DNA of 64,000 bases from Duganella qianjiadongensis (GCF_009857915.1 NZ_WWCM01000007.1:204912-268911); one strand, 5' to 3'; counted from the first letter of the stretch, positions 22,283 through 31,535 are shown. The notes: generated by a model from the sequence alone, not told the origin. Numbers and translations: made by a program.

Positions 22283-23458
22283 ATGCGCGATAAAACCTAT
22301 CTGGACTGGCCATTTTTCGATGCTCGCCATGCAGCGCTGGAGCAGGCGCTCGATAGCTGGGCACGCGAGCATATCAGCCAGCAGCATGACAAGGATGTGG
22401 ATCAGGCTTGCCGCCAGCTGGTGCGCCAGTTGGGGGCTGCTGGCTGGCTGGCCCATGCCATTGCGGGCGGCGAGTATGGTGCGGCGGGCGAGGTTATTGA
22501 TACGCGTGCCATCTGCCTGATCCGCGAGACGCTGGCGCGTCATAACGGGCTGGCCGATTTTGCCTTTGCCATGCAGGGGCTGGGTTCCGGTGCTATCTGT
22601 CTGTTTGGCAGTGCTGCCCAGCGCGCAGCCTATCTGCCGCGCGTGGCGCGTGGCGAGGCAATTGCGGCGTTTGCCTTGTCCGAACCGCAGGCGGGCTCCG
22701 ATGTGGCAGCGATGCAGTGTGCAGCGCTGCGCGACGGCGATGACTATGTACTCGATGGCGAAAAGACGTGGATCTCGAATGGCGGCATCGCTGATTTCTA
22801 TGTGGTGTTTGCCCGCACCGGCGAGCAGCCCGGCGCGCGCGGCATCAGCGCTTTCATAGTCGATGCCGCTGCGCCCGGACTGGAAATCGCCGAACGCATC
22901 GAGGTAATGGCGCCGCATCCGCTGGCGCGCTTGCGCTTCAAGGGCTGCCGGATACCGGCCAGCCAGCGTATCGGCGAGGGGGGGCAGGGCTTCAAGGTGG
23001 CGATGGCGACCCTCGACGTGTTTCGCACCTCGGTGGCCGCAGCAGCGCTGGGCTTTGCCCGCCGCGCGCTGGACGAAGCCATGCAGCGCGCAACGGGGCG
23101 GCAGATGTTCGGGCAGGTGCTGGCCGACTTTCAGCTAACCCAGTCCAAGCTGGCGCAAATGGCCACCGGCATCGATGCAGCGGCGCTGCTCACCTACCGC
23201 GCTGCATGGCAGCGTGATCAGGGGCGCACGGTAACCAAGGAAGCGGCAATGGCCAAACTGACGGCAACGGAAACGGCGCAGCAGGTGATCGACGCTGCGC
23301 TGCAGATGTTCGGTGGACTGGGCGTGGTGAGCGAGCAGCCGGTGGAGCGCTTGTATCGGGAGATTCGCGCGCTGCGCATTTATGAGGGTGCTACCGAGGT
23401 GCAGCAACTGATCATCGCGCGCGAACTGCTGCGCGAAGCAAAGAACAAGGATATGTGA
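22283..23458 (+). CDS. Acyl-CoA dehydrogenase family protein
   Basis: This FAD enzyme has 391 residues. [16 protein letters not shown] and [21 protein letters not shown] are the two ACAD signatures; the C-terminal [18 protein letters not shown] holds the Glu at the base position of MCAD-like enzymes. It fits oxidation of an alicyclic acyl-CoA in the aminobenzoate route. The stop overlaps the next start in TGATG, so translation is coupled to the RidA gene. Confidence 0.9.
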   Translation: MRDKTYLDWPFFDARHAALEQALDSWAREHISQQHDKDVDQACRQLVRQLGAAGWLAHAIAGGEYGAAGEVIDTRAICLIRETLARHNGLADFAFAMQGLGSGAICLFGSAAQRAAYLPRVARGEAIAAFALSEPQAGSDVAAMQCAALRDGDDYVLDGEKTWISNGGIADFYVVFARTGEQPGARGISAFIVDAAAPGLEIAERIEVMAPHPLARLRFKGCRIPASQRIGEGGQGFKVAMATLDVFRTSVAAAALGFARRALDEAMQRATGRQMFGQVLADFQLTQSKLAQMATGIDAAALLTYRAAWQRDQGRTVTKEAAMAKLTATETAQQVIDAALQMFGGLGVVSEQPVERLYREIRALRIYEGATEVQQLIIARELLREAKNKDM

Positions 23459-23865
23459 TGGAATTTCTTCAACCGCCGGGATGGGTGCGGCCGCGTGGCT
23501 ATTCGAATGGCGTAGCGGCCAGCGGGCGCATGGTGTTCGTCAGCGGCACGATAGGCTGGGATGCGCAGGGGGTGTTTCATAGCGATGATTTTGCGGCGCA
23601 GGTGCGGCAGGCGTTGCTCAACGTGGTGGCGGTGCTGGCCGAGGCCGGCGCGCGCCCCGAGCATATCGTGCGCATGACGTGGTACGTGCTCGACAAGCAC
23701 GAGTATGTGGCGGCGTACAAGGAAATCGGCGTGGCGTATCGGGACATCATCGGCAAGCATTTTCCGGCCATGACCGCGGTGCAGGTGGCGGGACTGGTGG
23801 AGGATAGGGCGCGGGTGGAGATTGAGGTGACGGCGGTGGTGCCGCAAGCCAATAAAGCTCTCTGA
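23458..23865 (+). CDS. RidA-family enamine/imine deaminase
   Basis: A 135-residue YjgF/RidA protein with the strand RMVFVSGTIGWDAQG and a C-terminal VEIEVTAVVP. Family members hydrolyse reactive enamines and imines to ketones and ammonia. Removing the amino group after 2-aminobenzoyl-CoA ring reduction is exactly such a reaction, so the context gives it a specific probable role. Its ATG overlaps the upstream stop (TGATG). It is the last gene of the operon. Confidence 0.87.
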   Translation: MEFLQPPGWVRPRGYSNGVAASGRMVFVSGTIGWDAQGVFHSDDFAAQVRQALLNVVAVLAEAGARPEHIVRMTWYVLDKHEYVAAYKEIGVAYRDIIGKHFPAMTAVQVAGLVEDRARVEIEVTAVVPQANKAL

Positions 23866-23974
23866 TCAAACGGACGCGCGGGTTTTTAGTTCAGTAATAC
23901 TATAGAAAGGAAGGTTCAACTAGGCGTCTATCGTAAGCTTTTCATTGCTGAAGCTCGCGCTGTTGTGCGGAGTC

Positions 23975-23985
23975 GGGGGGGGGGG
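23975..23985 (+). repeat. Poly-G tract (G11) in the ribosome-binding region
   Basis: Eleven consecutive G lie two bases before ATG 23988. The run is the only purine-rich sequence available as Shine-Dalgarno, so slippage in its length could change translation of the methyltransferase. Confidence 0.85.
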
Positions 23986-23987
23986 AT

Positions 23988-24875
23988 ATGGAACTGTCAG
24001 GCTCGATACCAAAATTCCGTGAGTGCTCCGGGGACCGGAAATATCGTGATCTCAGGCAGGCCGATTTACAGACAGACGATAGCGCCAAACTGTTTCGCCA
24101 CCTAGAAAATCTTGCGCAACGTTCTGGCCGGGAAATCACTAGCATGCGCGTGCTGGATTTCGGATGCGGGCGTGGCGAGTTTGTCGGTTATCTGCGCAGT
24201 AAGGGCATACACGCGTACGGTGTAGAGATCGATGAAAAATTTCTTGCTGCTGGGGCTGTGCTCGATAGCTTGTATCGTGATGAGCGGCCATTGCTGGCGC
24301 TAGTTGGCGTCGAAGGCAAGGTTGGTTTCCCGGATGGATATTTCGACCTGATCATTGCAAATCAGGTGTTCGAACATGTTGCGCAGCTGGATTTAGTTGC
24401 TGCTGAGCTATATCGATTGCTTGATAGTCGAGGATATCTGCTGACGCTATTTCCCGCGCGGTTTAAGGTGATCGAACCACATTACCATTTGACGATGGTT
24501 CATTGGCTGCCCAAAGGGCCGTTGCAGCAGGGTCTCATCCGCTTGCTGGTCAGCTTAGGTTTTGGCGTGGCACCACCGGAGGGCATGTCGCGGCAGATGA
24601 TGGGCAAGGTTATCGCCGAATATGCGCAATCGGAAACGTTTTACCGTTCTAACAAACTGATAGCTGAAGTCTGTAACGCTAAGGGAATTGCACTGGATTT
24701 CAGATTAGTCCCGGAGCATATGCTAAAAATGAAGCTCGCGCGTTCGTCCGGTCTCCAGCATTTGGTTTATGTCTTCGTTGCCAGACTACTACCACTGGTC
24801 GCACTGCGGAATAGCTTTAAAACCTGTGCCGCAGTAGGCCGCAAGCACAGGTTGGAATATGAGTCTGGCGCATAG
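23988..24875 (+). CDS. Class I SAM-dependent methyltransferase
   Basis: The 295-residue protein has the SAM motif VLDFGCGRGEFVGYL (about 47-61), the acidic residue ending strand 2 in GVEIDE and FDLIIANQVFEHV as post-motif. It is a Methyltransf_11/23-type protein with a longer C-terminal region. The substrate is unknown; its place next to the polysaccharide locus suggests a sugar or lipid carrier. GC content is lower than in the upstream operon. Confidence 0.82.
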   Translation: MELSGSIPKFRECSGDRKYRDLRQADLQTDDSAKLFRHLENLAQRSGREITSMRVLDFGCGRGEFVGYLRSKGIHAYGVEIDEKFLAAGAVLDSLYRDERPLLALVGVEGKVGFPDGYFDLIIANQVFEHVAQLDLVAAELYRLLDSRGYLLTLFPARFKVIEPHYHLTMVHWLPKGPLQQGLIRLLVSLGFGVAPPEGMSRQMMGKVIAEYAQSETFYRSNKLIAEVCNAKGIALDFRLVPEHMLKMKLARSSGLQHLVYVFVARLLPLVALRNSFKTCAAVGRKHRLEYESGA

Positions 24876-24930
24876 CCAGATACCACCAAGTTATACTAAG
24901 TCGTTCACGCAGGCCGTATGGCCTGCAGTG

Positions 24931-26454
24931 CTACTTGGCGAAATAGCGCGAATTGATCTGCAGACGGTCGATGACCTGCAAGCTGCCTAGCTGGTTGAAG
25001 GTATGCCAAGGTGTATCAGCGTCGTTATACGCAGCGCCCCAACCTTCAATAATTTCCTCCTGAAACTCGGATTCGCTCAGCTTGACGATTCTGGTGCAGA
25101 CCGTTGCGCCACCATAGACTGTGGAGCAATCCTGTGTCACGCGATGCAAGTCGCCGTCACGCGAGATCCACATATTTCCTGCGGGCCGGGATGAACGTGC
25201 GTCGATTTTTACCGGATTTAAGCTGTGTGCTTTCCATGGGCCAGTAAGCTGGTCCGCCATGTAGATGTGAAGCGTATCGTCCATGCTCGCACCGCGGTCG
25301 CCATGGCTGGCAAACATCCATAGCTTACCCTGGTGGCGGATTAGCGTAGCGTCGGCAAGGCACTGGTCGCTGATCAGGGGGGGCAGTCTTTCCCAATGCA
25401 GTGGGTCATCGCCGCAACGGTAAAGGTAGAGCTGGCGGCTCATGGAGGCGTCCGGAATCATATAGGTCTGATCATTTTCCGTGTATAGGAACGGATAGGA
25501 GAGATGCCAGGGTTCGTCAAGTACCACTTGCGGTGGTGATTTGACCTTGCCATCTGCTGTCAGTTCCATAGCGCTGATATTTCCTTTGCCCGTAGAAAAG
25601 GGCAGCGCTTCGAAAACCAGCCACAGTCGATTTTTGATCGTGACCAGAAATGGATCGGCCCAGAAGTCGCTCGCTGGGGGGGCAATTATGTGGGAAAAGC
25701 GGGCTTGAGACGAGGCTGATTGATCGGGCGTAAAAATCTCTAAGCGCCATTGATCGCGCCAGAGCAGCTTTTTCATAATTGCTTTACATAAACGCAACAG
25801 CAGGTGCGTGGCCGCTCTGGCGTTTTGTGTTGGGCGTGCCTCAGGCAGACAACCGGTGGTTTGATGCGCTTGTCGGGCGAGGGCACCGCGTAATAGCGCA
25901 GGCAGCTTGGCGGCAACTAGTGTAATGCTCTTGCAGAGTGAGCGATGGTCCATGTCCAGCTCTGCATGGAAGAGCAGTTGTGCCTGCCCGCCGTCGGTGC
26001 ACCAGACTTTGGCGGCAAGGGTAGCGCCCGGAACGGCAAGCCGTGTGCGGGCTGCCATGTCCAGATGTTGTAGCACTTCGGCTTCGTATTCGACGTAGAG
26101 AACAGTCTGCTTGCGTAGTATCGCTTGTTCCTGGGCTATGGCTGCGTTGTGGGCCAGCAGGGTAGTTTTAAGCTCCGCCTGATCGGCTGGAATTGCTGTT
26201 AGCACGGCTGTGGCGAGCGCGGCTCTGTCTTTGCGGCCATAAAGTGCCCGATCAAGCGTGCTGAACAGTATGTTTGTCCACCCAGTGAACTTAGAGGATG
26301 CTGCACTTGCCGGTGCGAAAGCTGGAGTCTGAATCAGGGTCCATTCCACGCCCAGTGCATTGGCCGCCACAATGAGTCCCTGTGACCATTGCTCAGGCGT
26401 AGGGAACCCGATGAGTTGCAGCAGCTTTGGGGTCCCAGTATTCACATCCATCAA
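24931..26454 (-). CDS. GINT1-like propeller protein, probable glycan transferase/accessory (paralog 1)
   Basis: The 507-residue protein has a variable N-terminal half and a C-terminal half (from about 240) rich in propeller-like strands: SDFWADPFLV, WLVFEALPF, HLSYPFLYTENDQTYMIPD, LWMFASHGD and SRPAGNMW. This matches the N-terminal domain of the glucosamine inositolphosphorylceramide transferase 1 family found in bacterial polysaccharide clusters; the enzymatic role there is unproven. A paralog of the same design lies at 52392-53981, on the other side of the inserted element. Confidence 0.65.
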   Translation of the reverse strand: MMDVNTGTPKLLQLIGFPTPEQWSQGLIVAANALGVEWTLIQTPAFAPASAASSKFTGWTNILFSTLDRALYGRKDRAALATAVLTAIPADQAELKTTLLAHNAAIAQEQAILRKQTVLYVEYEAEVLQHLDMAARTRLAVPGATLAAKVWCTDGGQAQLLFHAELDMDHRSLCKSITLVAAKLPALLRGALARQAHQTTGCLPEARPTQNARAATHLLLRLCKAIMKKLLWRDQWRLEIFTPDQSASSQARFSHIIAPPASDFWADPFLVTIKNRLWLVFEALPFSTGKGNISAMELTADGKVKSPPQVVLDEPWHLSYPFLYTENDQTYMIPDASMSRQLYLYRCGDDPLHWERLPPLISDQCLADATLIRHQGKLWMFASHGDRGASMDDTLHIYMADQLTGPWKAHSLNPVKIDARSSRPAGNMWISRDGDLHRVTQDCSTVYGGATVCTRIVKLSESEFQEEIIEGWGAAYNDADTPWHTFNQLGSLQVIDRLQINSRYFAK

Positions 26455-26665
26455 GGCTTCTCCAATCGATTCAATAGGTGGGTAGGGGCTTACCTATGTG
26501 GCAATAGCGCACGGGAGAATAACATCTAACCCGAAACGTAGTAAATATGAAAATATTGGCGTGCTCGGCAGTGCGGAGTTGGGGAGAAAGGAATGGTCGT
26601 CAACTCGGGATATCGGGTTGCGTGGCAGCCAGTGGAAATGCTGTTGATATCACCGTGAGCGCCAT

Positions 26666-26710
26666 TGGTCCCCCCGACTGGAATCGAACCAGTATCCCAC
26701 GCTTAGGAGG
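26666..26710 (-). pseudogene. 3' half of the host tRNA-Arg(CCU) gene, separated by integration
   Basis: Read on the minus strand this holds the anticodon loop CCTCCTAA, the 3' anticodon stem GCGTG, a T-arm ACTGG-TTCGATT-CCAGT, the acceptor strand CGGGGGG, discriminator A and CCA. No D-arm or 5' acceptor strand precedes it. The matching 5' half is 25.6 kb away at 52288-52328; joined, the two give a complete cloverleaf. Confidence 0.9.
26700..26710. repeat. attL core
   Basis: CGCTTAGGAGG, identical to 52288-52298. It covers the anticodon loop and part of the 3' anticodon stem of the host tRNA-Arg on the minus strand. Confidence 0.9.
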
Positions 26711-26787
26711 GAACACCAACAAGTTGAAAAACTTATTGTACAGCATGTACTTACAGTGACTCAGTACGCTATCCTAATCAAAATGTT

Positions 26788-26803
26788 CCAAATTTGTTCC
26801 AAG
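26788..26803 (+). repeat. Subterminal direct repeat, left copy
   Basis: CCAAATTTGTTCCAAG, 78 bp inside attL, is identical to 52179-52194, 94 bp inside attR. A likely arm-binding site of the integrase or excisionase; function inferred from position. Confidence 0.65.
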
Positions 26804-26836
26804 TTCCAGCTTGGAGACTAGAAAGGAGTGGTGAGG

Positions 26837-27991
26837 ATGGCAGGTAAGTTGATCACTGAACGGGTGGGTGTCAATGGCGATGTCTCGTTCTTGGTGCGAG
26901 TGCGCGAAGCTGGTGTTGCTGTCAGCAAGACCTTCAAGGCCAAGAAGGAGGCTGAGAAGTTCATTCGTGAGGTCAAGAGCAAGATTGATAAAGGTGAGTC
27001 AGTCGACATCACCAAGATCAAGAAGCTGACATTGGCGGCTATCTTTACTGAATACCTCAAGCACAACACCGTTGCTGATGGCAAACGGTATGACCTTGAA
27101 CGACTGAAGACTGAGATTGGCAAGGCTCCCCTTGGAACTTTCAAAGCTGGTACTTTTGCGCTCTACCTGAAGGCCAAGTTGGAACAGAAAGTTCCAGATC
27201 AGGCCAAGAAGAAAAAAGCCCATCCTCTTTATGCGGGTCATAAAGTGTTGGATGAAAAAACGGGCGAATTGGTCAAGAAGACTTATAGCGAAAGCACTAT
27301 TCGCAAGCTCTACTATGCGATCAAGACTTCCTTGATGTGGCATGCCAAACACCACAATTACACGTTTGACCGTAAGCCCTTTGATGACAATTCACCTCCA
27401 AAGGCATGGATTCCTCGTGATCGCATTCTTGAAGCTGGTGAGCTTGATAGTTTGCTTGAAGCAACAGACAAGATGTATGTGAAGCGAGAAGAATGGAGGT
27501 GCCTTATTTTGTGGCAATACTATTCTTGTATGCGTGCGGGTGAGAGTCTGCTTATTAAGTGGGATGAAATTCACTTGGATGAAAAAAATCCAAGCCATTC
27601 ATACATTTTTGTTCCGAAGGAAAACACCAAGATAGCAGATAAAAAGAATGCTGAAGATCGGAAAGTTCCACTAAGACCAGAGTTCTATCACTTCATTAAA
27701 GATCGACTCATGAAGTTGAAGAAGGATGGTCAGTCCTTGGTGTTTGGTGATTATTGGCAAAACAGTTCTGTTCTTGCTGCTCGGTTCAAAGTGATCTGCA
27801 AGAATGCCAAAGTGGTGAATTTCAAAATTCACGACTTGAGGCATTGTGCTGTTAGTTGGTACTTCGTGAACACAAATTTGACTGACATTGAGATCAGCAA
27901 AATTTCAGGTCACATTGAGTTGAGCACATTGAAGCGATATGCAACATTGAGGCACAGTGACATTGGCGCAAAGCTCTGGGCCAATGTATGA
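26837..27991 (+). CDS. int: Tyrosine-type site-specific integrase
   Basis: The 384-residue recombinase has an N-terminal SAM-like DNA-binding region and a catalytic domain with Arg233 (CMRAGESLLIKW), His332-Arg335 (HDLRH), His359 (GHIELS) and Tyr368 (LKRYATL). The catalytic set is complete, so it should be active. It reads inward from the left end, 126 bp from the attL core. ATG 26837 has AAAGGAG 8 bp upstream; two in-frame GTG codons at 26828 and 26831 are alternatives. Confidence 0.92.
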   Translation: MAGKLITERVGVNGDVSFLVRVREAGVAVSKTFKAKKEAEKFIREVKSKIDKGESVDITKIKKLTLAAIFTEYLKHNTVADGKRYDLERLKTEIGKAPLGTFKAGTFALYLKAKLEQKVPDQAKKKKAHPLYAGHKVLDEKTGELVKKTYSESTIRKLYYAIKTSLMWHAKHHNYTFDRKPFDDNSPPKAWIPRDRILEAGELDSLLEATDKMYVKREEWRCLILWQYYSCMRAGESLLIKWDEIHLDEKNPSHSYIFVPKENTKIADKKNAEDRKVPLRPEFYHFIKDRLMKLKKDGQSLVFGDYWQNSSVLAARFKVICKNAKVVNFKIHDLRHCAVSWYFVNTNLTDIEISKISGHIELSTLKRYATLRHSDIGAKLWANV

Positions 27992-28014
27992 ATTGGAATA
28001 AGAATAGATGAAAA

Positions 28015-28031
28015 AGGGGCTTTAAGCCCCT
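28015..28031. terminator. Terminator hairpin between integrase and ATPase genes
   Basis: AGGGGC / GCCCCT with loop TTTAA lies between two convergent genes. On the minus strand a run of T follows, so it best serves the ATPase gene and may work in both directions. Confidence 0.7.
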
Positions 28032-28038
28032 GCTGTTT

Positions 28039-30435
28039 TCAATGGGTTCGTTCAGGTTCACCAATGCTCTTTAGGAGAGAGTTGTATTGGGCAGAATCTG
28101 TTGCATAGATTTTGTCTAATACATAGTTCGCCACCTTGGAAATTTCTGGGATCTCTACGGGTTTGAATCCACGGTCTGGGATCGACTCAAGGTGTGAGAA
28201 CTCGTTATTGAGCCGATTCACAAGAGCGATTGCAGTCGGGTCCTCTTCACCAAAGAATTTCTTGATCCGTTCAAATGCATCATTCTTGTCGTCATGGTAC
28301 GGGAACTTGAAGAACAAAAATGCTTCAAGGAACTTGCGAAGGTTGTTTCCGAAGCCATAGAACGGTTCATGAGATTCGTTTGCTCCACCTTGATTGCGAC
28401 ATTTGTAAATTTGGTGGAAGAGGTAGTTGAATTCGGTGATGTAGTCACGTAGATACGAAGGCATCAAAGAAATTTGACTTGACCCTCCATTTCTTTCCAC
28501 GATGAAATGTTGACTTCCACCATGATTTTTTTCATTGGGAAGTGAGATCTTCTTTAAATACTTTAAGAAGTCCAGATTGTGGGTGGATATAAAAAGCTGC
28601 TTGTACCGATAGCTGTTTGATCCGTCTGTATTCTTGATGGGCTTTGCAATCAAACTCTCAATCAAGCTGAACATGAAGAAGATGTGATTCCCGTCCAGGC
28701 TGGAAATCGGGTCATCTATGTAGATAATCAAATCTTTGCCTTTGCTGTCTGGTTCTTCCAGCTTGGCTATGAAGTAGCAGAAGGCAATTAGACTGCATTC
28801 ACCTTCGCTCAAGTTGTAGGCCGATTTCCCATCTCTAGTGACTTCAAACTTGACAGCAGTCTTTTCAGCATTGTCTTTGGCTTCAAGCTTGATTCCATCG
28901 TGACCAAAGAAATGATTGAGCAAGTCGTTCACTCGTTTCGCACCTTTGCGCTCATCCTTCTGTTGGCCCTGTAGACGGGTCACTTCGGCTTCCTGCTTGA
29001 GAATTTCAGCTTCTGCCTCGGTGTACGCTGTGTTGGCATTGTCAGAATCAGTTTTGAGGCCAGCGATACGGACCAACTCAGAGTCGTAGGTGATGTCACC
29101 GATAAAAGAGGCCACATCGGTAAGTCGCAGAGACTCGCGTGCAGCGGTTTTGTCCTTCTCCAACGAGCTTGTACGGCCATTGCTTTTGGCGATCAGAGCA
29201 TTGATGTCGTCAGCACACCGTTGAATTGCTGTCGAATCGTGCCTGAAGACTGGCATGGCAACCGGCTGGAAAAGAGTGTTCTTTCTCCGATCCAATGCTG
29301 CCTTCAGTGCTTCGAGATCCTGTTTGTAGACCTTCAAGCAATCAGCAAGTGATTTCTTGCTGGTTTCAAAGGAGACCTTCTCTTCCGCATAGAACTTGTC
29401 GCCGTTCAAAGTCAAGAAGCCAGAAGTCGCTTGGATTTCGGTGGTGATAGAGGTCAAGCAAGAATCGATGGACGACTCCAGATCGGTGGACTCCTTGCTG
29501 AAATGGGAGTCCAAAACCTGCCAGATGTCATGAGGAAGGTCCTGACGGCAGAAGGCGCACGTGTCTCGCTTGTCCTTGTGTAGCGGTATGCCTTGCTTCA
29601 CCCATGCCTGAAGGGCAGTCTCATTCAACAGCTCTTGAATCGCCTGTGTTGGCTTGATTGACCTTGAAAGCAGCTCTTCAGCCACCTTGTTTATTGATTC
29701 AATCTTGAGGTTGATCGATACGGTGTCGGTAATGTCGGGAAGGGCCTCTTGCTTCAAGAGGTTCACCTTGACAGCTTGCTCTTCGGTTGTCAGCGGCGTG
29801 AAGCTTGCCTTCTTCACTGAACCAATGTCTTTTTTAATGCTGTCAATGTTGTAGACAGCAGGGCCGTAGGTACGGTTTTGTTTTATCTTGTCATTGGCAT
29901 GGGAACGAAGCTTGTCTTCTAGTGAGGTGGAGGCAGTTTTATGATTGCCTTTTGTCCGATCCCGTTCTTTCTTTTTGGCTTCAAGTTCATACCGAAGACC
30001 TGCCTTCGATTCGACGTTGCCTAACTTGACCTGGATCGCTGCAAGGGCATCTTCAATCTCTTTGTTCTTCTCACCGACGATGGCAAATGTCTTGATCTCG
30101 CCATTGGTTTGATTGACCAGAAAGCTCAGGTTCTCGTTCACGAAATCCCGGTTGTAGACCCGAACATCGTAACCATGACCGGCAAGGCCAGACTGTGTCA
30201 CATCACCTTTGTCACCGTGGACAGTGAAGGTGGAGCCTACGTAGTTGAGCGGTATGCGCCCTGTTTCGAGAGCCCGAAAGATCCGCGAAAGAGTGGTCTT
30301 ACCAGAGTAGTTGCGTCCGTAGAGGACGTTGAGTCGCTTGAAGTTCTGGACAGTGTTGCCCGCATCCTTAAGGCTCTTCTTCCAAGCGAGGTCCGTAAAG
30401 CTACCAAAGCTGCCAATGTCAACTTGACTGAACAT
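28039..30435 (-). CDS. PrrC/RloC-like AAA_13 ATPase, probable anticodon nuclease
   Basis: The 798-residue protein has an ABC-type ATPase head: Walker A GRNYSGKT at 40-47, signature NLSEGE near 550 and Walker B DLIIYIDDPISSLD near 580. Long coiled coils (about 120-480) separate the halves and carry Cys293-x-x-Cys296 (CAFC), like the zinc hook of RloC. The C-terminus holds Arg700-x3-Glu704 (LRKFLEAF) and His748 (NNEFSH), matching the Arg/Glu/His nuclease triad of PrrC and RloC anticodon nucleases. These cut tRNA to block phage translation. It is a single gene with a palindromic operator upstream. Confidence 0.75.
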   Translation of the reverse strand: MFSQVDIGSFGSFTDLAWKKSLKDAGNTVQNFKRLNVLYGRNYSGKTTLSRIFRALETGRIPLNYVGSTFTVHGDKGDVTQSGLAGHGYDVRVYNRDFVNENLSFLVNQTNGEIKTFAIVGEKNKEIEDALAAIQVKLGNVESKAGLRYELEAKKKERDRTKGNHKTASTSLEDKLRSHANDKIKQNRTYGPAVYNIDSIKKDIGSVKKASFTPLTTEEQAVKVNLLKQEALPDITDTVSINLKIESINKVAEELLSRSIKPTQAIQELLNETALQAWVKQGIPLHKDKRDTCAFCRQDLPHDIWQVLDSHFSKESTDLESSIDSCLTSITTEIQATSGFLTLNGDKFYAEEKVSFETSKKSLADCLKVYKQDLEALKAALDRRKNTLFQPVAMPVFRHDSTAIQRCADDINALIAKSNGRTSSLEKDKTAARESLRLTDVASFIGDITYDSELVRIAGLKTDSDNANTAYTEAEAEILKQEAEVTRLQGQQKDERKGAKRVNDLLNHFFGHDGIKLEAKDNAEKTAVKFEVTRDGKSAYNLSEGECSLIAFCYFIAKLEEPDSKGKDLIIYIDDPISSLDGNHIFFMFSLIESLIAKPIKNTDGSNSYRYKQLFISTHNLDFLKYLKKISLPNEKNHGGSQHFIVERNGGSSQISLMPSYLRDYITEFNYLFHQIYKCRNQGGANESHEPFYGFGNNLRKFLEAFLFFKFPYHDDKNDAFERIKKFFGEEDPTAIALVNRLNNEFSHLESIPDRGFKPVEIPEISKVANYVLDKIYATDSAQYNSLLKSIGEPERTH

Positions 30436-30538
30436 GATCTCTCCCTTAGCGTTGGCTATTGGTTGCCGATTTGCAAATGAAACGAATTATTTAGTTAGTC
30501 TACCCTGAGCTTTGAAAAACAGCATCAGGGATGAGGTT

Positions 30539-30703
30539 CTATTTAGTCAAATTCATATGAATTTGACCAAAAAGGAAGAAGGCACCCAACTGGATGTCTC
30601 TTTTGTGTTGTTGCTGAAATCTGTATTTTTCACGCTCTAGCCTTTGAATGAATTTCTTGGATATGAAATTCAATTCTTCGACGACGTCAAGGTCCATGAC
30701 CAT
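30539..30703 (-). CDS. Possible small protein (54 aa)
   Basis: An open frame MVMDLDVVEELNFISKK... of 54 codons ends at 30539 and contains the operator palindrome in its last codons. The ribosome binding site is weak (GGTGAC). It may be a real leader peptide or a gene remnant; nothing similar is recognised. Apart from it the 351-bp gap 30436-30786 holds only the operator and presumed ATPase promoter. Confidence 0.25.
   Translation of the reverse strand: MVMDLDVVEELNFISKKFIQRLEREKYRFQQQHKRDIQLGAFFLFGQIHMNLTK
30546..30567. promoter_or_regulatory. Palindromic operator 1 (upstream of the ATPase gene)
   Basis: A perfect 22-bp palindrome with half-sites GTCAAATTCAT and ATGAATTTGAC, 110 bp upstream of the ATPase start. 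Related palindromes lie at 31536-31555 and 37865-37886. Confidence 0.75.
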
Positions 30704-30786
30704 GCCAATGTCACCTAATGCGCCATAGTTCTCATTTTGTCTTCAATTTCTTTAAGCGATCTAATTTGTTTCCCTTGATTATTGTT

Positions 30787-31509
30787 TTATATTTTTAAAG
30801 GCTTGCTATCAGCATGAGCTGTCTTTTGCATCAATTTTGTTTTAAGCCTCTGATTTGTTGATAGCTTCATGAGTTCGTGGTCAAGCTGCTTTTCATTCAG
30901 AATATTTATGATGTAAAGATCAATATACTGAAGAGCCTGTTCAACGTTCTTCATCATGAATCCGGGTGCTTGGCTGAAGTAGTCGTAATTGGTGATATCG
31001 CCAATCCAATGCTTCACTGAAATTTTCCCTAACAACTGATTTCTGATGGCTACCTCTTTGGGAGTCATGTCGGGAGTGATTGGGTTGGTGGCGATGAATC
31101 CTTCACGAACGAAATCTTTCAATGGCTGTTCTTGTGCAAAGTAGATGTTTGCCAAGTAGGCATAGTTATGACCGAAGTAAGGTTTGGTGAGATAGTTGGA
31201 TTTGACGTACTCTTTCATGATGTGGAAGCTGAGGTCGTCAACATTGCTTTTCAGGTATGCGGACAGTTCTTTCTTGAAGTATTTATAGGCTGTGTTGTCG
31301 GCAAGCTTCCAATACCAGTAGCCATCTTTTGTTTTCTTTTGAATAAAAAGATTATCTGAGGCAATATTTTTAAGGAAGATTGAAATCAGACGACTTGGTG
31401 AAATCTCGGTGATCTGCTGGATGATGACTAGTTTACCGATATTCGCTTTTATCAGCCTGTAGGTGTTGTTTTTCTTCTTTATCAAATTAATTCTCCCGTT
31501 TCTGTACAT
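30787..31509 (-). CDS. Uncharacterised protein with operator-linked promoter
   Basis: The 240-residue protein is not recognised. It is Lys/Tyr/Ile-rich with low GC, has no signal peptide or membrane segment, and reads as a mainly helical soluble protein; the N-terminal 45 residues (RLIKANIGKLVIIQQITEISPSRLISIFLK) might be a winged-helix. Its start is 27 bp from a palindromic operator shared with the neighbouring anticodon-nuclease-like gene and the XRE regulator, so it may be part of the same response. Confidence 0.65.
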   Translation of the reverse strand: MYRNGRINLIKKKNNTYRLIKANIGKLVIIQQITEISPSRLISIFLKNIASDNLFIQKKTKDGYWYWKLADNTAYKYFKKELSAYLKSNVDDLSFHIMKEYVKSNYLTKPYFGHNYAYLANIYFAQEQPLKDFVREGFIATNPITPDMTPKEVAIRNQLLGKISVKHWIGDITNYDYFSQAPGFMMKNVEQALQYIDLYIINILNEKQLDHELMKLSTNQRLKTKLMQKTAHADSKPLKI

Positions 31510-31535
31510 CTAGCAGAAGAATTTTTATTGTCAAT

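Noticed and set aside
26666..26710. Functional tRNA at the left end
   Set aside because: Only the 3' half is present; there is no D-arm or 5' acceptor strand next to it.
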